A stretch of 15,302 nucleotides of DNA from Stramenopiles sp. TOSAG23-3 (taxonomy: Eukaryota; Sar): positions 1 through 15,302 of the forward strand of contig LT642528.1 of the NCBI GenBank assembly GCA_900128585.1. Direction: 5' to 3'. Positions within the stretch are counted from its first letter, which is position 1, and the number at the start of each line of letters is the position of its first letter. Below the pieces are notes generated by a model. That model had not been told where the DNA came from. It searched no databases and worked only from the letters and a program-made list of their open reading frames with translations. Position numbers and translations under genes: made by a program. Positions 7,222 to 15,302 of the stretch are shown piece after piece.

Positions 7222-10063
7222 ATGAAGTGGGAAACGGTCAACTTTACGGAGAGATTATCTCCACCTGCACGCTTCCAGCACACAGCTACTTGGGTAGACT
7301 CGCGGTCCCTCCTCGTCATCATTGCGGGTGACGGGAAAAGTGGGAAAAAGTTAAATGATGCGTGGGCAGTAGACTACTCGAACCCAAAACAACCGTCGTG
7401 GGTAGACTTGAAGCCAGTTGAAATTGACACTTTTTCTCAGAGGTCCCAACATACCTGCGTCGAGTACAAGAATAACTTGTACGTCTTCGGGGGGCACGAC
7501 GGCCAGAAAGGCGAAACTTTGAAGAAGACCAAGAATATGTTCATGCAACTTTCGAGTGAGACTGGGGCCGTGTGGCAGTGGAAAACTGTGAAAGGGTACA
7601 ATGTCAAGCACGAGCCTTCTGAGCGGTACGGCCACTGTGCGGCCGTGCAAAATCGCAAAATGTACGTTTTTGGGGGCTGGCTTGCGAAGCAGCACACGTG
7701 GAATCGTGACCTATTTCGGTACGATTTTATAGAGAAAAAGTGGGAGCTGATAGAAGTAAACGAAGCCAGGACGCCAAAGGCAAAGGGCTCGCTTACCATG
7801 CTCCCATGGCCAGACGCAGACTGGTACCTTTCGGGAACCCATGATGGACCAGCAAAAAAGAAGAAAAAGAGCAATCGGATCCTTGTCGTCGACGGAAACT
7901 TTACCATCACCACCCTGCAAACGTTCGTCGGGAAGGAGAAGCCAATGTGGCGATCATTACAAAACCCTCGGCGACCGGCCACCGAGGCATTTCGCGAGAA
8001 CCATTGCTCCTTCATTGTCCCTGTGCTCGGGAGTAAAGGGACCCAAGCGACCATAGGCGTCATGGGCGGGCAAGGGCGTGGGCGGGCCGATACCCTGAAG
8101 CAGGATTTGTTTCAGATTGTTGCCCACGTGGAAAATAGCAATGCCCACGAACAAAACTGGAGCAAGCGAACAACGGGGGGGGGTGCAGCCTGACAACAGA
8201 AAGAACCATTCGATGACGCTTGTCCAGCTGTACGAACAGGACCAAAAACCGCCGGGCTGGGTGCGAGAAAAAGGTACCAGGGCAAAGGCGGGAAACCCTG
8301 TAGTCGTGCTGTTCGGGGGCTTTGCCGCACGCGCCCTGGCAAACGACGTGTTCACGTTGGTGCTTGATTCCGATTTCAGGTGGGCACACCAAAAAATTGG
8401 CATCCCAAAGCTGCGGAACGTAGGGCTTCTTCGGGCGGCGGCACTGAACGAGACCACCCTTTTCACAACCGGGGGGTTCGATGAGCAAGCCGATGAAGAG
8501 GGGCTGTACCAACTACGGGACTCTATTTGCAAGGTCAACGATGTTTCTAAATCGTGGGACGTTTTGTCGGTCGTTCCGGTTAAAAAACAGAAACACTCGC
8601 AGCCACTGTACAATGAGCAACACCATGAAAAAATTTCGCACTGTGGGCACTCGCTTACATCGGACCGTGAGAACGGGGCTATTCTTTTCGGCGGGGGAGA
8701 TACTTACAAACAGGTTCTAACGAACGATTTTTACCGGTTCCATGCCGTCACAGAAGAGGAAGCCTTGCAACAGGACAGTGGGATGGGCAAGAAAACGTGG
8801 CCTGGCGTTTGGCACGAAATTGAATGCCCCAAGAAACCAGAGCCCCGTGCGGGCCACACGGCGTGCATGCTTTTTGAAGAAGGCACACGACCCTCCTTGT
8901 TTGTTGTTATTGGGGGGTTTAGGCAAATAGATGAAGACGACGTGCCAGAGGATGAGAAGAAGCAGGGAAACTTCAACATGGGGACGTACTGCAACGATGT
9001 GTGGGTGTACGACTACGAAGATACGGAGGCGTGGGTGTGCGCGTCGGAAGGTAGCCAAAAGAATGACCTGAAGGCGAAGCATATGTCTCCTCGGATGGGG
9101 CACTCGGCTTGCGGTTTTGGGAATGACACCATTTACGTCTTCGGCGGGTCTTACTACGGGCTTCCATACGGAGAGCTGTTTCTTGTCAGCATTGAGTTTG
9201 AATCGCCTGGGACCGAGAATCCATACACCGTTAAGTGGAAGCGTGTGGTTGGCTCCGGGCAGCCCCCTAGTCCCCGCACTGGCCACACTGCCGTGATATC
9301 AACCAATAGGTACAACAATGAGTTCATGTACGTGTTTGGGGGACGTGTTAGCAAGCACACGCCCCCAAAAAAGAACAAAAATGGTGAGTGGGAAACAGCA
9401 AAGTCCAACGATCTGTTCATTTTTGATATCAGCAACAGTGCGTGGTCGAAACCTACGATAATCAACGCCTATTTGACCACAAAATCTTATATGAGTCCAA
9501 TGGTGGCATATGACAACTCCATTTTAGTGTTTTCGGAGGACACCACCTCCATGCATAGCAAGTATGTGGAACTGTTCAAGCTAGAGAAACTCGTGGATAG
9601 CACTTCTGCGCGCCAAGAAGAGGATTCTAAACTTGCCGCTTCCATGGAATTTGATGACTTGCTGCCGAATATTTTATTGAGTCCCATTCTACGACAAAGC
9701 CAGCAAACAGGTATACAGCAGCGCCAACTGTCTGGTTCGCAGCAAAACGAAGCAAGGACCCCCACCCTTGCCGCGGGAGATGTCAGCGTCGACTTCGACG
9801 AAATTGACGAAGAGGGTGTTGCGTTGGAGTCCCCTGGGGAATCTAGTCTTGAAGAGAAGGAAGAGATTTCGGGGGATGAGGTGGGGGTGGGGGGAGAATC
9901 AAATGCAGGCGAACTCGACACGAAAGAAAGCGAAATGCCACTCGAAGAAGCGGGGCACAGTTCTGCGGAAGATACAGACACCCAATCATCTGCGTCCGGG
10001 GGCGACGATGGGGACCATACAGAAGAAGGAACAGAGTCTAGTGATGGCGACTACGATTATTAA
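7222..10063 (+). CDS. Kelch-repeat protein with acidic tail, frame broken at G9
   Basis: Two overlapping frames (7222-8193, then the +1 frame to 10063) encode one kelch protein. Removing one G from the run at 8175-8183 gives 946 residues. Glycine doublets of kelch blades occur at about residues 90, 151, 282, 365, 417, 490, 564, 641 and 706, each followed by an aromatic/aspartate strand and often a Trp (for example FGG..DLFRYDFIEKKW and FGG..DLFIFDISNSAW). With weaker units at about 15-60, 185-245 and 750-790 I count roughly 12 blades, enough for two six-bladed beta-propellers. Residues 797-946 form a disordered tail rich in Asp/Glu/Ser. Kelch propellers bind protein partners, so this is probably a cytosolic scaffold or adaptor; no BTB, F-box or catalytic domain is seen. 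The ATG at 7222 has A at -3. Family call is firm; exact role unknown. Confidence 0.85.
8175..8183 (+). other. G9 homopolymer at the kelch frame break
   Basis: Nine consecutive G follow ACAAC. Upstream frame reads SKRTTGGGAA then TGA at 8191-8193; the +1 frame stays open from before the run to 10063. Eight (or eleven) G would join the frames. The upstream frame keeps the kelch tryptophan (NWSK, codon 8158-8160, like AWSK in a later blade), so it is coding right up to the run. An alternative is a 61-base phase-0 intron 8128-8188 (GTGGAA...TGCAG), but its donor is weak, it lacks a pyrimidine tract, and it would remove that tryptophan. Confidence 0.7.
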
Positions 10064-10196
10064 TTCTTTATAAAAACAAGAAAATTGGCTGTTATTTAAT
10101 TTTTATTAAATTCTTTAAAAAAAATCGAACTGAGGCACCGAACGCGAGCACAATATATTTTTATTTTTTCTTACTAAGTACATGAATCTCACACTT
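10064..10196. terminator. Convergent 3' spacer with a hairpin and AATAAA (-)
   Basis: The kelch and ChaC-like genes converge with only 133 bases between stop codons. ATTTAAT (10094-10100) pairs with ATTAAAT (10105-10111) over a TTTT loop. TTTATT at 10160-10165 reads AATAAA on the minus strand, starting 31 bases after the ChaC-like stop, a good place for its polyadenylation signal. The two transcripts may overlap at their 3' ends. Confidence 0.45.
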
Positions 10197-11228
10197 TTAC
10201 ATTACCGTCGCAACCGCCCCCTTATCATGTCGCATTATATAATGGGCGTCCACATGGAGACGTACGTCTTTGCCACCACCATCGTTTGCCGTATAATGCA
10301 AGTGTGGCCATTCTAGCTTGACGAAGCTACCAACTTTTCCATAGACCACAATCACGGCGCCCGCGCCGAGACCCTTTATGTCGGCTTCAGTCTCAATCGG
10401 TTGGCACTTTGAAGCCAAAAACGTTACATGGTCCTGCAGCGCGCATATGTGATCGTCTAACCGTGCGGGGCCCAACGCCTCATGGAGCTTTGTCAGGTAA
10501 TCCACGTTTGGCCCAGAGGGGCCACTACAACTGTACATGTGGTACGCCATCTTCTCAACAGAGCTTGGACCCAAAAAACTTTCGTTCAATTCGGTTGCGG
10601 AATAAACTAACGCCTCACGTACAATCCCATCTTCACAGTTCACGGGCAAATAAATTTTCTCAAACCCCTCTTTTTCCCGAAAGTCCATCTTCTTTAGAAC
10701 GCCTATGGCCTCTTCTGCGGCCACAGAGTAGACAACGCCCCAGGTTTTTCCAGGGCCACTAATGCCGTTGCCTCCTTCAAGAGAGTCCACGACCTCCCCG
10801 GGCAGCATTGTTGCAACTCGTCCAGGGTGTCGAGGACTGCCCCGGTGGTCAGGTGAGCCCTGCCAAAATCTTCTCTTGTACCCGTCTACAAAGCCCCACC
10901 ATTGGTTGTCAAAAGGTAAGTCTGGCTTCCAAACAACGCTTGCGTAGCCAAATATTAAAAGCGGCGTACCGGGCACGTATTCTTTCGTCACGGGTGCAGA
11001 CCGACGGAACACAGTGGGTGGGGGATTAGCCGCTTGCTCCCCCAAGAAACTATGAATCGTGCTGCCTATGCTGCCTTTGTCGCCATTAACAGATTCACCA
11101 CTCGAATCGATTGCCGTTGGCACGTCCGTGCCGACGAGCCGTTCCAGTTGAGACGTGTGAAACTGTGCAACAATTTCAAGCACTTCCTTTCTCGCCGACG
11201 TGGCTTCTGAAGTGGAATTGTCTGCCAT
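10197..11228 (-). CDS. ChaC-like glutathione-specific gamma-glutamylcyclotransferase
   Basis: A 343-residue protein; start taken at the first ATG (11228), since the longer frame only reaches a TTG. ChaC-family enzymes cleave glutathione to 5-oxoproline and Cys-Gly in the cytosol. Family motifs appear in order: FGYASVVWKPD (about 93-103), RRFWQGSPDHRG (119-130), PGRVATMLPG (136-145), WGVVYSV (163-169), DFREKEGF (182-189, E185 the presumed catalytic acid), FLGPSS (218-223) and CSGPSGPNVDYL (234-245). The first motif usually reads GYGSL; here the second Gly is Ala. An N-terminal extension of about 90 Ser/Thr-rich residues and a C-terminal addition after about 255 make it longer than typical bacterial, yeast or animal members (roughly 180-260 residues). 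No targeting signal is clear. It is adjacent to, but not obviously linked with, the convergent kelch gene. Confidence 0.88.
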   Translation of the reverse strand: MADNSTSEATSARKEVLEIVAQFHTSQLERLVGTDVPTAIDSSGESVNGDKGSIGSTIHSFLGEQAANPPPTVFRRSAPVTKEYVPGTPLLIFGYASVVWKPDLPFDNQWWGFVDGYKRRFWQGSPDHRGSPRHPGRVATMLPGEVVDSLEGGNGISGPGKTWGVVYSVAAEEAIGVLKKMDFREKEGFEKIYLPVNCEDGIVREALVYSATELNESFLGPSSVEKMAYHMYSCSGPSGPNVDYLTKLHEALGPARLDDHICALQDHVTFLASKCQPIETEADIKGLGAGAVIVVYGKVGSFVKLEWPHLHYTANDGGGKDVRLHVDAHYIMRHDKGAVATVM

Positions 11229-11760
11229 CGACCTGCTGCTGAGTATTGAAGACTCGACAAACTTGTCCGTCGTTCTGCAATGGATTGCTTCGACTCGTGT
11301 TGTAATTTGCAAAAAAGAAGACGACGGTGTACTAAGGATATGTCGTTCAATCTCGTCGTTTTACATGAATGAAAAAAAAAACTAACAACAACAACATTCC
11401 CCGCCGCCCAACAAAAAAACAAACTTATAATAAATATTATTATTATTTGTATCTTCTTCTTCTTCTCTTCTTCTTCTTCTTTCTTCTTTTCTTCTCGCTC
11501 TCACTCCTCCTCAACAAAATCAACAATTATTTTATTTATTATTATTATTATGATCCATAGTCGTCTATTATTATTGCATTGCAATGCTATGTAGATGTAA
11601 TATATTATTATTTTTTACCAGTAGTCATCATGAAGAAGAAAAAGGACTACTTTTTTGGCAGCAGAAAAACCGTTGGGGGTGTGCCAATTTGATGATGCTA
11701 GAAGGTGGTAGTCGTCGTCTTCTAGAAATAATAATTTTTGGAAAGACAATAATTATATAA
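11229..11760. other. AT-rich spacer: ChaC-like promoter and tubby 3' region
   Basis: Both neighbours are on the minus strand, so this 532-base gap holds the tubby 3' end and the ChaC-like promoter. A TTC-rich tract at about 11451-11497 reads GAA on the coding strand, some 225 bases before the ChaC-like start. ATT runs cover 11529-11551. GCATTGCAATGC (11576-11587) is a perfect 12-base palindrome. CTAGAAG (11698-11704) and CTTCTAG (11719-11725) form an inverted repeat 36 bases past the tubby stop. No gene is seen. Confidence 0.55.
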
Positions 11761-13275
11761 TTAAAAACTAAAGTTGAATTGTGCCAACATAATACCAAAC
11801 GCTTGGAATGGCGTCAATGGCTCCTTAAAGTCCAGATGAAATTCGTTCCCAGAAATTTTGCCAAATTGCAGAAAAATGTCGGTCAAGTTAGTTATCTCGA
11901 CCCCAAGGTTGTTCTTCACTTCATCGACGTCACATAGTTGAAAATTCTTTACACTGGGAAGGAGGACGCGGCCGCCAAAATTCAACCTGTAACTTCCCCT
12001 AACGAACGTAGGACTTTTGTTACCAAGTATCTGGTACTCATCGTCCGGGGCGTTGGATCCTATTTTTTTTTCTGGGGGCAGTATGTACCCGTTCTTATCA
12101 ATATCAAGGTGGGACATGAGCTTTTCGTTCATGGTTGAACCCTTCAAATTAACCCTCATTTTGCCGCCCTTGTTGACTTTTGGCACCAGGACCCGCATTA
12201 CACGTGGGTCGGTTTCCTGTTTGATGCGAGATAGCGGTCCCTGGTGCTCTTTACTGAACGCTATAGAGCAATGCTCGGCCTCAGTGGTGTCGAACAGAGT
12301 GCACGCTGAACCCCCAAAACTAGTGCGCAATTTTCCAATGTAGTTTCCACTCTTCTTGGACAAATCTTTCCCGTACGCCCGCTTGGTCATATCAAAGATG
12401 TGGTAATTTGGAGTCTTGCCCGATTTGCTCTTCTGCGCTGCCAAGATTAACTGGACCGGGTCATCATCCTTGTTTTGGATGTGCATGTAGTACACTGTTT
12501 TCTTAAGCAGCCCCCCTTTCTCTCTCACGATCAGGCACCTCGTGAAGTCGTTCATTTTTATCGTTCCATCTCGAAGCGGCTTTAGCGGAGACTTTACGTC
12601 GACACACTTTTTCTCTTCGTGAAAGTGGCCCTGAGTCTTCTTCTTCTTCCTTGCACTAGCTTGGCTGCTGTTCTTGAAATCGAAACGCAACGGGCTGACC
12701 ACGTGGGCTCGGTCGTAGTCCTCCTCCTTATCCTCGTCACTTACATACTCTTCATCATGCTCTTCGTCATCGTTAACACAGACGTCAAAATTTTCGGACA
12801 AATTGCGCTTTTTCAGACCCGACTGTTTCAGCTTCAAGATGTTCTCCGAGGGGGACTGGGCAATGACGGGGGTAGAAGGCGGGGGCCGGGCAACTTTCTT
12901 CTTTTTCTTCTTCTTCTTTGCCTTGTCTTTCTTCTCCTGTTTTTTCTTTTTCAATACTTTTGGCTTTTCCTCAATTTTGCTTTCTTCCACGATCGGTTGG
13001 CGGTGGTCATTTTCTTCGTCGCTTTCGTTGAAATCTTCAACGTCCATTGTCTTTTCTTCGAACGCCCGAGAGGCTGGCTTTGGGGGTCGTACTGGACTTG
13101 GCGATTCCTTCATCATGGATCGCTTAAACGGTACGACTTCATCCAATGCCCCACGAAAACTATCTTCTGACCCCGATGGGGACGATGCCCAGAAACCAGC
13201 GTCTCGTTTGATGGAGGCAGCTCGCCCCGACGCTTCAAACTCTTCTTCCAACTTCTCCCCGTAATACGTAGACAT
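11761..13275 (-). CDS. Tubby-domain protein (tubby-like)
   Basis: A 504-residue protein; start at the first ATG (13275, MSTYYGEKLEEEFE), nine codons inside a frame that only reaches a TTG. Residues 1-240 are charged and disordered, with Asp/Glu-rich patches and a lysine tract (about 106-128) coded by AAG/AAA. From about residue 245 to the end is a tubby domain: TRCLIVREKGG, YYMHI, LILAAQKSKSGKTPNYHIF, SGNYIGKLRTSFGGSACTLFD, MRVLVPKV, LGNKSPTF, SYRLNFGGRVLLPSVKNFQL, ILFQFGKI-like (IFLQFGKI) and finally EPLTPFQAFGIMLAQFNF. Tubby domains fold as a beta-barrel around a central helix and bind phosphatidylinositol 4,5-bisphosphate; animal members act in ciliary cargo delivery and signalling. The Lys-rich KSKSGK loop corresponds to the lipid-binding loop. 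The usual C-terminal ...SSFD.K...CE end is replaced by a short FSF end. Cilia involvement is inference only. Confidence 0.9.
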   Translation of the reverse strand: MSTYYGEKLEEEFEASGRAASIKRDAGFWASSPSGSEDSFRGALDEVVPFKRSMMKESPSPVRPPKPASRAFEEKTMDVEDFNESDEENDHRQPIVEESKIEEKPKVLKKKKQEKKDKAKKKKKKKKVARPPPSTPVIAQSPSENILKLKQSGLKKRNLSENFDVCVNDDEEHDEEYVSDEDKEEDYDRAHVVSPLRFDFKNSSQASARKKKKTQGHFHEEKKCVDVKSPLKPLRDGTIKMNDFTRCLIVREKGGLLKKTVYYMHIQNKDDDPVQLILAAQKSKSGKTPNYHIFDMTKRAYGKDLSKKSGNYIGKLRTSFGGSACTLFDTTEAEHCSIAFSKEHQGPLSRIKQETDPRVMRVLVPKVNKGGKMRVNLKGSTMNEKLMSHLDIDKNGYILPPEKKIGSNAPDDEYQILGNKSPTFVRGSYRLNFGGRVLLPSVKNFQLCDVDEVKNNLGVEITNLTDIFLQFGKISGNEFHLDFKEPLTPFQAFGIMLAQFNFSF

Positions 13276-13917
13276 GTTTTCTGCTGGAGGAGTTGTGCTC
13301 AAACAAAGTACAGAATCCTATTACAATTAATATTCTTGCGTTACCTGAAGTAATTAATGAAGGACTATTTGAGTTGGTATTTAATTTGATTTCCTGACAT
13401 GATAGTTATCGTTTAGGAACGATACGATAAAAGGGCCGGCGCTTTCTTCTTCGTCGTCGTACGACACACGAGAAGAAGAAGAAGAAGAAGAAGGGAGGAG
13501 GAAAAGAAGAGCAGATATGATGATCATGCGATAATATTCCAATCCGTCCTCCCCCCCCCTTCCGTATTATTAATAACATTAATATAGCATCGGACGAAAT
13601 TATTTTAAAATGTTGGGTGAAGGTGATGATTTTCAATGGTATTTCCATATTATTACCACAAACGTTCATCTTGTGCTACAAGGAAATAAATATTATTTAT
13701 TTGTTTATAGATGCTGTGCAATGTTTCCGCATTGTACTTGGTAATACATTATACAACAAGTACATGCTGGTATTCCAACGTTATTGATATTAATTGTATT
13801 TACATAGTACTAAAGAATAGGGAATTTTTTATAGGCTAAATCGTCGCTGTGCATGTCTCAAAACCGACCACCAATGTTTCACATTTCTTTGCGATAACCT
13901 GTGGATTAAAACTAAGA
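13276..13917. other. Divergent spacer between tubby and zinc-finger genes
   Basis: This 642-base gap should hold both promoters. A TTC tract (13443-13455) faces the tubby gene and a GAA tract (13471-13511) faces the right-hand gene, giving GAA on both coding strands. A run of nine C lies at about 13551-13559. Two overlapping hairpins occur at 13716-13737 and 13733-13764. The minus-strand frame at 13406-13669 is simple-sequence and not a convincing gene. Confidence 0.55.
13716..13764 (+). promoter_or_regulatory. Two overlapping, mutually exclusive hairpins
   Basis: GTGCAATG (13716-13723) pairs with CATTGTAC (13730-13737) over a six-base loop, with one G-T pair. TGTACTTG (13733-13740) pairs exactly with CAAGTACA (13757-13764) over a 16-base loop. 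They share 13733-13737, so only one can form at a time. They lie about 155-200 bases before the start codon at 13918. Chance occurrence in AT-rich DNA is quite possible. Confidence 0.25.
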
Positions 13918-15302
13918 ATGGACCGTAAAGGGAAGTTTCCCAAGTATTTTCCGGCAACAGGCTATAAAGAAAGAACGCCTATACTCGCCTACGAGAGGCA
14001 CGAAACTGGAGATGAAAGCCTCCGAAAAGCACAATATGCGCTTGTCACCTTGTTCGAGTCAAGCAATTTTCAACCGTACGTGGCGGCCGCATACGCCATA
14101 GATACTATCGAAAAGAGAAGTAAGGATTTGGGTGCTTACCTGCTTCAATACATGGAAGAAAAGATAATTTGGCGAATACTGAACAAAATCAATGCAATTG
14201 TTGTAGAGGTAGCTCTCTGTTACTGTGTCAGATCGATCTTTCCAAAGCGTGCTTCATGGCAGTACTCTGCAGTGTTTAGCAGGTATGCTGGAAGACCGAA
14301 TCGATATCCCAAGTCGACGATCATTCCGAGCTCGATGTTGTTTCCGTTGGTTCATGTCCTGATTTTTGAATATTTCAGCAAACACCTTCCTTCTCAGCCT
14401 AGCCCCATCATGGATCCTGTGCACGGGTACATTACCTTGGTAGTAAACAACTCGATAAGTCGTAAGAAGGGGGCGAGGACGAGGCAAAATCGTGAAAGAT
14501 CAAAGTCATTTTCCTATAAAGGAAAAGTATACGACCGATTATGTAGCACGCTTGGTCGCTACTACGGAGGGCATTTTCTTATCCAAGGATCTCCGCTAGA
14601 TGATGCAAGGGGGTGCGGACAGTTCGGTGCACCCCTGAAGCGTTGGAGTCTAGATAAATTCCCTCGAGAAAAGGCTCACGACGAAACGACTGAGGGGGGA
14701 TTGAAGGTTAAACGAGGCGAATTATTCCATGTTTCTGCACACAATGTCATCGTTGCTTACAACAGTGAGAATGTCTTCGGAGAAATGGATTTTTCCTTAG
14801 ACCCTTCGTGCAAAATGAGCGCAAAATTTTCCTTGGAGTATGCTATTAGAGCCAGCCATAAAACCCAACCTGAAACGAGAAGGCAGGAATTGGGCTTTTG
14901 TAAAGTGTTCAGAGACAAAAAGGAATTAAAAAAGCCGTATAGGCCCAGGTACGTGCTCGGGATGTCCAAGGACTTGCTGCGGCTTAAGCGATCCCTTGAA
15001 GAAGACGAGAAAAAAAAGCAGCCCACTAAGAAGGCGAGGTCAAGAAGTGAGGAAGCGATTTTAAGCCTTACAATGAAGTATTGTACCAAATGCAAACAAA
15101 TCAAAGCACTCACGGAGTTTACTAAGCGATCCGCATCAAGCGATGGGTTTGCGTACCGATGCAAAGTGTGTACAAGTGCATCTTCCAAGAAGTGGCTAAA
15201 AAACAACCCGGGGAGACGCAAAAAAGGGTCCAAGTCCCCTGCGAGTAGCACTATCGCCGATGATCACTCACGTGATCTTGTCGGCGAGAAAATTGAAGAT
15301 AT
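13918..15302 (+). CDS. Unrecognised protein with CxxC-CxxC zinc finger, 3' partial
   Basis: The frame opens at ATG 13918 (A at -3, G at +4) and stays open for 461 codons to the window edge, so the C-terminus is missing. Residues 1-345 match no family I know; about 84-120 and 139-156 are hydrophobic but broken by charges, so membrane spans are doubtful. Residues 365-376 (KKKQPTKKARSR) look like a nuclear localisation signal. At 387-418 lies a zinc-finger module with C389-x2-C392-x22-C415-x2-C418, ...KYCTKCKQIK.L.EF then DGF.YRCKVC, followed by a W..NNPGRRKK basic tail. This style (KxCxKCxxxKxLxEF...DG...CKxC) is common in phage and large-virus proteins, often beside nucleases. Codons include many TTA, CTA, TCA and ATA, unlike the HAD gene. 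A viral or mobile origin is possible but unproven. Confidence 0.75.
   Translation, partial: MDRKGKFPKYFPATGYKERTPILAYERHETGDESLRKAQYALVTLFESSNFQPYVAAAYAIDTIEKRSKDLGAYLLQYMEEKIIWRILNKINAIVVEVALCYCVRSIFPKRASWQYSAVFSRYAGRPNRYPKSTIIPSSMLFPLVHVLIFEYFSKHLPSQPSPIMDPVHGYITLVVNNSISRKKGARTRQNRERSKSFSYKGKVYDRLCSTLGRYYGGHFLIQGSPLDDARGCGQFGAPLKRWSLDKFPREKAHDETTEGGLKVKRGELFHVSAHNVIVAYNSENVFGEMDFSLDPSCKMSAKFSLEYAIRASHKTQPETRRQELGFCKVFRDKKELKKPYRPRYVLGMSKDLLRLKRSLEEDEKKKQPTKKARSRSEEAILSLTMKYCTKCKQIKALTEFTKRSASSDGFAYRCKVCTSASSKKWLKNNPGRRKKGSKSPASSTIADDHSRDLVGEKIED

Noticed and set aside
13406-13669. 87-codon frame on the - strand
   Set aside because: Its sequence derives from GAA/C-run simple DNA and it lies in the promoter spacer of two clear genes.
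1-15302. Window as part of a giant virus or endogenous viral region
   Set aside because: Tubby, ChaC-like, kelch and membrane-protein genes with long repeat-rich spacers fit a eukaryotic nuclear genome; no viral hallmark gene (capsid, packaging ATPase, DNA polymerase) is present. Only the right-edge gene hints at a viral source.
1-15302. tRNA, rRNA and common small nuclear RNA genes
   Set aside because: I looked for T-loop and conserved snRNA motifs in the spacers by eye and saw none; a covariance-model scan would be decisive.

Overview
The window looks like nuclear DNA of a unicellular eukaryote (protist or alga). Seven protein genes lie on both strands. Six are complete and apparently intronless; one runs off the right edge. 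They are separated by long AT-rich spacers full of GAA/TTC microsatellites, AAT runs and homopolymers. Start codons have A or G at -3 and there are no Shine-Dalgarno-type operons. AATAAA-type signals follow two stop codons. The gene families (tubby, kelch, a ChaC-type gamma-glutamylcyclotransferase, a type I membrane protein with a signal peptide and an ER-retrieval-like tail, an RS-rich coiled-coil protein) are eukaryotic or widespread. I cannot name the organism.

Layout: 1-1479, purine repeat, then AT-rich spacer, then a likely leader with two perfect hairpins; 1480-2217 (+), HAD-superfamily hydrolase; 2218-2818, convergent spacer with a cluster of five palindromes; 2819-4897 (-), basic RS-rich coiled-coil protein; 4898-5889, divergent spacer with a TTC tract facing one gene and a GAA microsatellite facing the other; 5890-6489 (+), small type I membrane protein; 6490-7221, low-complexity spacer; 7222-10063 (+), large kelch-repeat protein whose reading frame breaks at a run of nine G; 10197-11228 (-), ChaC-like glutathione-degrading enzyme; 11761-13275 (-), tubby-domain protein; 13276-13917, divergent spacer; 13918 to the end (+), an unrecognised protein carrying a CxxC-CxxC zinc finger of a style common in phage and giant-virus proteins, with codon use unlike the first gene.

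The genes do not form an obvious pathway or operon. The organisation is that of ordinary independent eukaryotic genes in alternating orientation. The points that most merit a second look are the G9 frame break inside the kelch gene, the zinc-finger gene at the right edge, the hairpin cluster between the first two genes, the hairpins ahead of the HAD gene, and the orientation of GAA tracts on the coding strand upstream of most start codons. I found no convincing new multi-gene system.
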